Source: Sesamum alatum
Lineage: Eukaryota > Streptophyta > Magnoliopsida > Lamiales > Pedaliaceae
Direction: 5' to 3'
Assembly: GCA_034509735.1 (NCBI GenBank)
Contig: JACGWO010000006.1
Coordinates: 883,001-947,000 of the forward strand
Length of the DNA: 64,000 nucleotides
This document shows positions 59,390-64,000 of this stretch, one piece after another; within the stretch, counting starts at the first letter, position 1, and each line of letters starts with the position of its first letter. Under the pieces are notes generated by a model. It searched no databases, was not told where the DNA came from, and saw nothing but the letters and a program-made list of their open reading frames with translations. The position numbers were made by a program, and so were the translations under genes.

Positions 59390-59637
59390 AACCGAGAAGG
59401 CCTAGTTTAGTTGGCGAAGTTGAGGCCTCATAATTTTAGAGGTTATGGAATCGAACCCCTGCGTGAGTTGATGTTGTTTATACTGTATAGTAGGTGTGAT
59501 TTGTTGCTGTAATAGCTAGGTGTCTATTGATTTGATTGTTTGTAATTGTCTTTGTTCAATATTAATAGCCGACAGGATTGAATGTAATCACTTTACTTTT
59601 GATTAATAAAATTCATCGCTTTCAATTCAAAAAAAAA
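59390..59637 (+). mobile_element. tRNA-derived SINE with poly-A tail
   Basis: The head contains an A-box-like TAGTTTAGTTGGCGAAG (59403-59419) and, about 30 nt on, a B-box-like GGAATCGAACCCC. The body is about 150 bp without coding capacity and ends in a run of A. It is flanked by the 8-bp duplication AAATGTTT (59382-59389 and 59638-59645). Length about 250 bp. These are the hallmarks of L1-driven SINE insertion. Confidence 0.75.
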
Positions 59638-59645
59638 AAATGTTT

Positions 59646-60855
59646 GGTGCATATTTTTCAGATTTAATTACTTTTTAATACATGTTTAGAAAATACATGG
59701 TAAAATTAGTTGATGTGTTAAAATTAACATGAAGCAATTCTAAACACACTTAAATACATGGCAAGTCTTGAGCTAAAATGTATTTATCTCCGCTTCAATC
59801 AAAATGTATTTCCTACGGTGGTTTAAATGTCTATTTAACTTTATACTACACGACGAATTTTAATAAGGGTCCCAAAATCAATTTATCCATAAAAATGATT
59901 GGATAACGTATTTTCATATTGTCATTTTAATAAATGTGCTTATATAAATGTGTGGCCTTCTTTTGATCTTCCTTCTTTAAAATATCGTTTTTATTCTTCA
60001 ATGGCTTTTTCCTCCATCACTATCAAGCGTTTAAGTTATTTCAGACCACTTAATACTGTTAAATACTATTGAATATCATCCATATTTAAATAGTTTGATG
60101 TTTCCCAAACTTATGATTAGGGAGGACTCCTCTTGAGCGGCTTATAAGTTTCAAAAACTTCATCTCCCTAAAAAGATGCATTTTTAAGATAAAAATTTGA
60201 CGTTCATATATAATCAAATCGAACAATATTTCACATTGGAGCACCAATCGACTCGCAAGTCAATTCTCCGTCACCGGATTGGTAGTTGTTATAATTGTCA
60301 ATTCTGATGGCAGGTCGATTAAGCAACGAAAATGCTGCGTTTTATTTTAATGGAGAGTGATAAAGTCTTGAGGTTTTATTGCATATTAGCCGTCAAGGAG
60401 GCCCTCCTCATTGACAAAGCGGTAGGTAGCTGCCCAAGTTGGACCGGACGTTCTAGGAAAACTTCCACCCATCATTGTTTCGGACTTCTCACCTAATAAT
60501 GTGCATCTTTTAATTTGAAGTGGTGTTTGGTATGCTATTAATATTATTAAATGAGTAGAGATTTATTAAATCATATGTAATTTCCAATTGGATCGGAATC
60601 TAGAGATCGAATTCCAGTTGGGCCACTGGTCAGGACTCGTATTGCAGCTAAAATACAATTGTGCTCCGAAATGGTCAGTCCAGTTGCACAAAGTAGCACA
60701 GTGTTTAATCCAACTCCGAACGTTCCCAAAAATATACAGCCCAGCTACAAATATAAAGATGAACAAGAAAGAACCAGTAATTCACAACACGTTCCAAATT
60801 ACAAGCACACTCTATGTCCTCTACAAAACTTAAAGTGTTAAACTAACTTACAAAC
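59646..60855. other. Spacer before tRNA-Pro
   Basis: No supported gene. Overlapping open frames at 60566-60841 have no recognisable domain. Confidence 0.4.
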
Positions 60856-60860
60856 GCGTT

Positions 60861-60932
60861 GGGTGTTTGCTCTAGTGGTATGATTCTCGCTTCGGGTGCG
60901 AGAGGTCGCGAGTTCGATTCTCGCAACACCCC
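60861..60932 (+). tRNA. trnP-CGG: tRNA-Pro (anticodon CGG)
   Basis: 72 nt: acceptor GGGTGTT/AACACCC, D-loop AGTGGTA, anticodon stem CTCGC/GCGAG with loop TTCGGGT (anticodon CGG), T-stem GCGAG/CTCGC with loop TTCGATT, discriminator C. All stems but one pair. Position 10 is C where other plant tRNA-Pro genes have G, which weakens the D-stem. A TTTTT lies a few bases downstream (about 60940), suitable for Pol III termination. Confidence 0.88.
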
Positions 60933-60939
60933 TCTCCTT

Positions 60940-61390
60940 ATTTTTGTCGCTGTGGTGTATTCATATCTTTACCAGATTACCAACTCCGACGTCCCACCCA
61001 AAGTCCGTAACCTTTTCTTTACGCATTTTTCAAAAACTAAAACGACATTGTTAGATTGGGCAAAAGAAATTGAAGAATAAGGAAGATCACATCAACAATA
61101 TTTTGAGAATCCGAATTTGAAGTAAGATGTTTTATTACTAAATAACTCTCTCAAGGCTCTAATGTTTTTCTTTATAAACATTATTAGTTTTTTTTTTCTT
61201 CGAGGATGCGTAAAAAGGTGGAACTTTGGTAAAAAAAAAAAAAATGCATTATCTTTAGTTTTGTTTCTAGAATGTTTTTATTTTGTTTTGTGGAGATAGA
61301 GATTAAAAAAAAAAAGATAAATAAGTATGTGTTAGAGATAGGTGTGCATTTGGATTTATTTTTTGAGTTAATTTTAAATAATTAAAAAAT
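60940..61390. other. Spacer
   Basis: AT-rich, no gene seen. Confidence 0.4.
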
Positions 61391-61394
61391 ATAT

Positions 61395-61612
61395 TGTATG
61401 TATTGTGTTGCATATTGAGAAATAAAAAATACTGTTCATTGTCAAATCATGTAACTTTTATACACTTTTATAAATATATATATAGTAATATTTATTTTTA
61501 TTATAGGTATTGTGTTGTATATAGGGAGACAAAAATATTGTTCATTATCAAATCATGTTTCTTTTATATATTTTTATAAATATGTATATAATAATATTTA
61601 TTTGTTTGTAGG
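61395..61612. repeat. Two-copy tandem duplication, ~108-bp unit
   Basis: Unit 1 (61395-61505) and unit 2 (61506-61612) share GTATTGTGTTGYATAT, then TGTTCATTRTCAAATCATGT, then CTTTTATA and TAATATTTATTT in the same order, with scattered substitutions. Confidence 0.75.
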
Positions 61613-62877
61613 TGAATTAAATTATATAATATATTATTGCATGGGATAATATGAAAATTATCCAAAATACCTAGTGAAAGCGTTTTCGATAATATTATGT
61701 TTGGTTTTGTTTTCTCACCATCTTCGAATATAGGAGATTTTTTATTCTAGTTGTTCATACCCTCGACACGCACCATGTCGGGGCATGTTGATGGTCATGC
61801 TGGTATAAATAAAATAAAATAAATATTTTTTGTAATTAATAATACGATTTGTTCAATTTTATTGTCCGCAAACACCATGTTGGGGCATGCTGATATATAC
61901 ATATATACTTTTTTTTAATAATGAGTGATGAAATTAATTTGAAAATACAATAATGTTTCCAAAACAACTAATTGTCGTTATAATATTCAGTCCACAGTAT
62001 AACAACATCTCTAAATTTACCAACAGCAACATTAAAGCATCCAAAGGAATAATACAAACATCTTATAATCTTAAAAAACACCACACATTCGTAGTACTCG
62101 AACCCACAACTTTTTAGTTGTGAAACCTCGACCTCACTACTCGGACGAAGGATCATCAGTGATATATACATATATATCTTTAACATTCTACTTTTTGAAA
62201 ACAAAAATATATATTCATAACACCCTAATTTTTTTTATTTACATTACAGATTTTATTAATTTATTTTCTCCAAAATGAGTAAATAATAATGAAAGTTTTA
62301 TGAAAAAAATATAAGGTTTTTTTTTAATTTATTTATTCTGCAAATTATTCCCACCATTCCCCACACCCCAATATCGAGGGCATGTTGATGCGGGTCAGAA
62401 AATGAATAATACTTTCTCGAACACTCTAATTTTTTAATTAACGCTCTAATTAATGTTCATAAAACCCCATCATAGCAAGAATCGCGTTTTGGTGGAGAAA
62501 CAGCACCATGACTTCAGCCGTCTAATCATTCAGAAAATTGCGATACGACTGTGCATCAAATCATTGCGTAAGTTTGTAGCCGGCAGGGTATAGGAATTAG
62601 GTGTTATGATTATTGAGGGATTTTGAATGAGATATTGCTCTCCGCTTTCCACCACCACCATATCAATTAATCGGCTGCCGGAAACCATCCCTGAATGGAT
62701 CGAACCACACAGATAGAAACTCATCTGTTTCCACACTCAAATATCGACGGTCAGAAGCGGATCACCGGAGTTCCCTTGCCTTATTCACAAGAATGTTCCA
62801 CAATCCACACTATCAATTTTATAAGTTATTAGATATTATATGATGTATATATATCACTATAATACAATAGATTATTG
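61613..62877. other. Spacer with SINE-like B-box and a recurring GGGGCATG motif
   Basis: The phrase CACCATGTYGGGGCATGYTGAT occurs at about 61772 and 61874, with a weaker third copy near 62360. On the minus strand at 62094-62108 TGTGGGTTCGAGTAC resembles a tRNA B-box, perhaps a SINE head. No gene recognised. The region at 62460-62760 is GC-richer, but its open frame has no known domain. Confidence 0.4.
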
Positions 62878-63469
62878 GGGGTTATTTTTATTTTAATTCC
62901 TTGTATTTTTAATTGATTTTTAAAATCATTCAATTCTTTTTATTATTTTGCAATTTCATCCTTTCGAAGAAATTTTAATCAATTTTTAATCAATAAATGA
63001 TTTTTGTCAAAATTCCCGTAAAAATTTTGATAAAATATAAACAATTGACAAAATCATTCCCTGTTTTCTAAACCAATTTTATTTTAATTCTTTATGACAG
63101 TTAAAAAATTATGATCGTAAAAATTTAATTGTTTGAAGGCCATTATTAACAATTGGAGTTTGACCCTTTGCCAAACACAGTTCCTTATAAATATACGGTG
63201 AAATTAGAAATGAAATGCACAATCAAATTTGACAAAAAGCAAAAAAAAATCAGCAAGAGGCTTGCAAGTATTCAATAACAATCAACTCAATTTTTTTCAC
63301 CTATTTCATATAAAAATCAGTCATCAACCACGTATCATTTCGACCAATTACTGTTTATACATTGATCATGTCTTCTTCAAGTTCAACCAACAACAACGGC
63401 ATCAATGTAGCAACGATTAAAAAAAAAGGTAAGAAATGGCATATTTATATACACACACAATGGCAATAT

Positions 63470-63756
63470 CACTATAAGAAAATATAACATTTAACCATGG
63501 CTAATTGTTATGGTTAATAATAAAATAATCGTAGTAAAAAGTCAATGACCACAATCACGCAATGGTTGTTGGTCGTAATTTTTACGAGTGTGGCATATAT
63601 GCCATGGCTAAAAGCCATGACAAAAATAATTTTTATGGTGGATAAGTTAAATTTTTGCATCGCTTTTATTTAATAATCGTGATTAATAATAATTATTTAT
63701 CGCAGCTTTAGTTCATAACAATTAAAATTGTAGGCAATAATAATTTTCTTTTAGTG
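63470..63756. mobile_element. CACTA-type MITE
   Basis: Begins CACTATAAGAAAATA and ends ATTTTCTTTTAGTG, an inverted pair with the CACTA terminus of En/Spm-like elements. Flanked by the 3-bp duplication TAT (63467-63469, 63757-63759), as expected for that superfamily. 287 bp, no coding capacity. Confidence 0.8.
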
Positions 63757-63785
63757 TATATTCAGTTTTGCCTAACAACCTAAAA

Positions 63786-63810
63786 ATATATATATATATA
63801 TATATATATA
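63786..63810. repeat. (AT)n microsatellite
   Basis: Uninterrupted AT dinucleotides just right of the CACTA MITE. Confidence 0.9.
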
Positions 63811-64000
63811 AGATAATGCCACTATGCCATAATATATACCCACAAAGGAAAGTACAAGAATGTCCTTCAATTGGAAGGAAAATTGGCTGAAATCCCAATA
63901 GAAGGACGAAATTGAAAAATAACAAAAAAAACTTGGATGGTTTTGAAAAACTATTAAAAACACAGGACTAAATGAAAATAACCCATATTATTAGAATAAA

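Larger units (their letters stand above)
62878..63984. mobile_element. Long-TIR MULE-like element with a nested CACTA MITE
   Basis: The left arm from GGGGTTATTTTTATTTTAATTCC (62878 to about 63000) reappears inverted at the right end (about 63870-63984, ending GAAAATAACCC). Shared blocks include TTTTAAAATCAT/ATGGTTTTGAAAA and CAATTTCATCCTT/AAGGACGAAATTG. Flanking 9-mers AGATTATTG and ATATTATTA agree at 7 of 9. The nested MITE at 63470 lies inside. Because the right end falls 16 bp from the window edge, the duplication is tentative. Confidence 0.5.

Noticed and set aside
60566..60841. Overlapping open frames upstream of tRNA-Pro
   Set aside because: No known domain and the overlap on both strands suggests chance.
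1..64000. CRISPR arrays, bacterial operons, phage genes
   Set aside because: No regularly spaced repeats or prokaryotic gene organisation; all coding genes are intron-bearing plant genes.

Overview
The window is nuclear DNA of a flowering plant. The genes have many short GT-AG introns, there are plant nuclear tRNA genes, the spacers are AT-rich and full of short transposons, and a decayed piece of chloroplast DNA is present. Gene content indicates a eudicot. The trnL-trnF spacer of the plastid-derived piece looks asterid/Lamiales-like to me, but that placement is weak.

Layout. 0.4-3.2 kb: motor-domain half of a KIN-7 kinesin (minus; continues off the left edge). 5-11 kb: transposon-rich spacer with a foldback element, two related MULE-type elements (one holding a nested solo LTR) and a second MULE-like family. 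11.6-13.4 kb: BBX19-type double B-box gene (plus). 14.1-16.7 kb: plastid fructose-bisphosphate aldolase (minus). 18.1-18.7 kb: uncharacterised acidic protein (minus). 19.9 kb: tRNA-Glu(CUC). 21.2-23.1 kb: protein with nine CCHC zinc knuckles and an RS-rich N-terminus (minus). 26.2 to about 30.7 kb: plastid insertion (trnL 3' end, trnF, ndhJ, ndhK, ndhC), all decayed. 33.4-36.5 kb: ferulate/coniferaldehyde 5-hydroxylase, CYP84A (minus). 37-44 kb: transposon-rich spacer. 44.3-45.3 kb: GATA7-type gene (minus) with an in-frame stop just before its zinc finger. 47.4-50.7 kb: SH3P2 (plus). 51.8-57.9 kb: squalene synthase (minus), tail to tail with SH3P2. 60.9 kb: tRNA-Pro(CGG). The rest is repeats.

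The genes do not form one pathway. F5H acts in syringyl lignin/sinapate synthesis, squalene synthase in sterol/triterpene synthesis, aldolase in the Calvin cycle, and BBX19 in light signalling. What links them is synteny: from memory, three neighbouring sets here match neighbours on Arabidopsis chromosome 4 (At4g38950-60-70; At4g36220/At4g36240; At4g34640-50/At4g34660).

Exon borders were set by hand from splice consensus, reading phase and family protein sequence. For every gene complete in the window the exon lengths sum to a multiple of three. I found no novel defence, CRISPR or biosynthetic system. The most useful observations are the GATA gene stop codon, the nested solo LTR with both target duplications intact, the GC-AG intron in aldolase, the plastid insertion flanked by MULE pieces, and an 80-bp GA tract filling over half of a squalene synthase intron.
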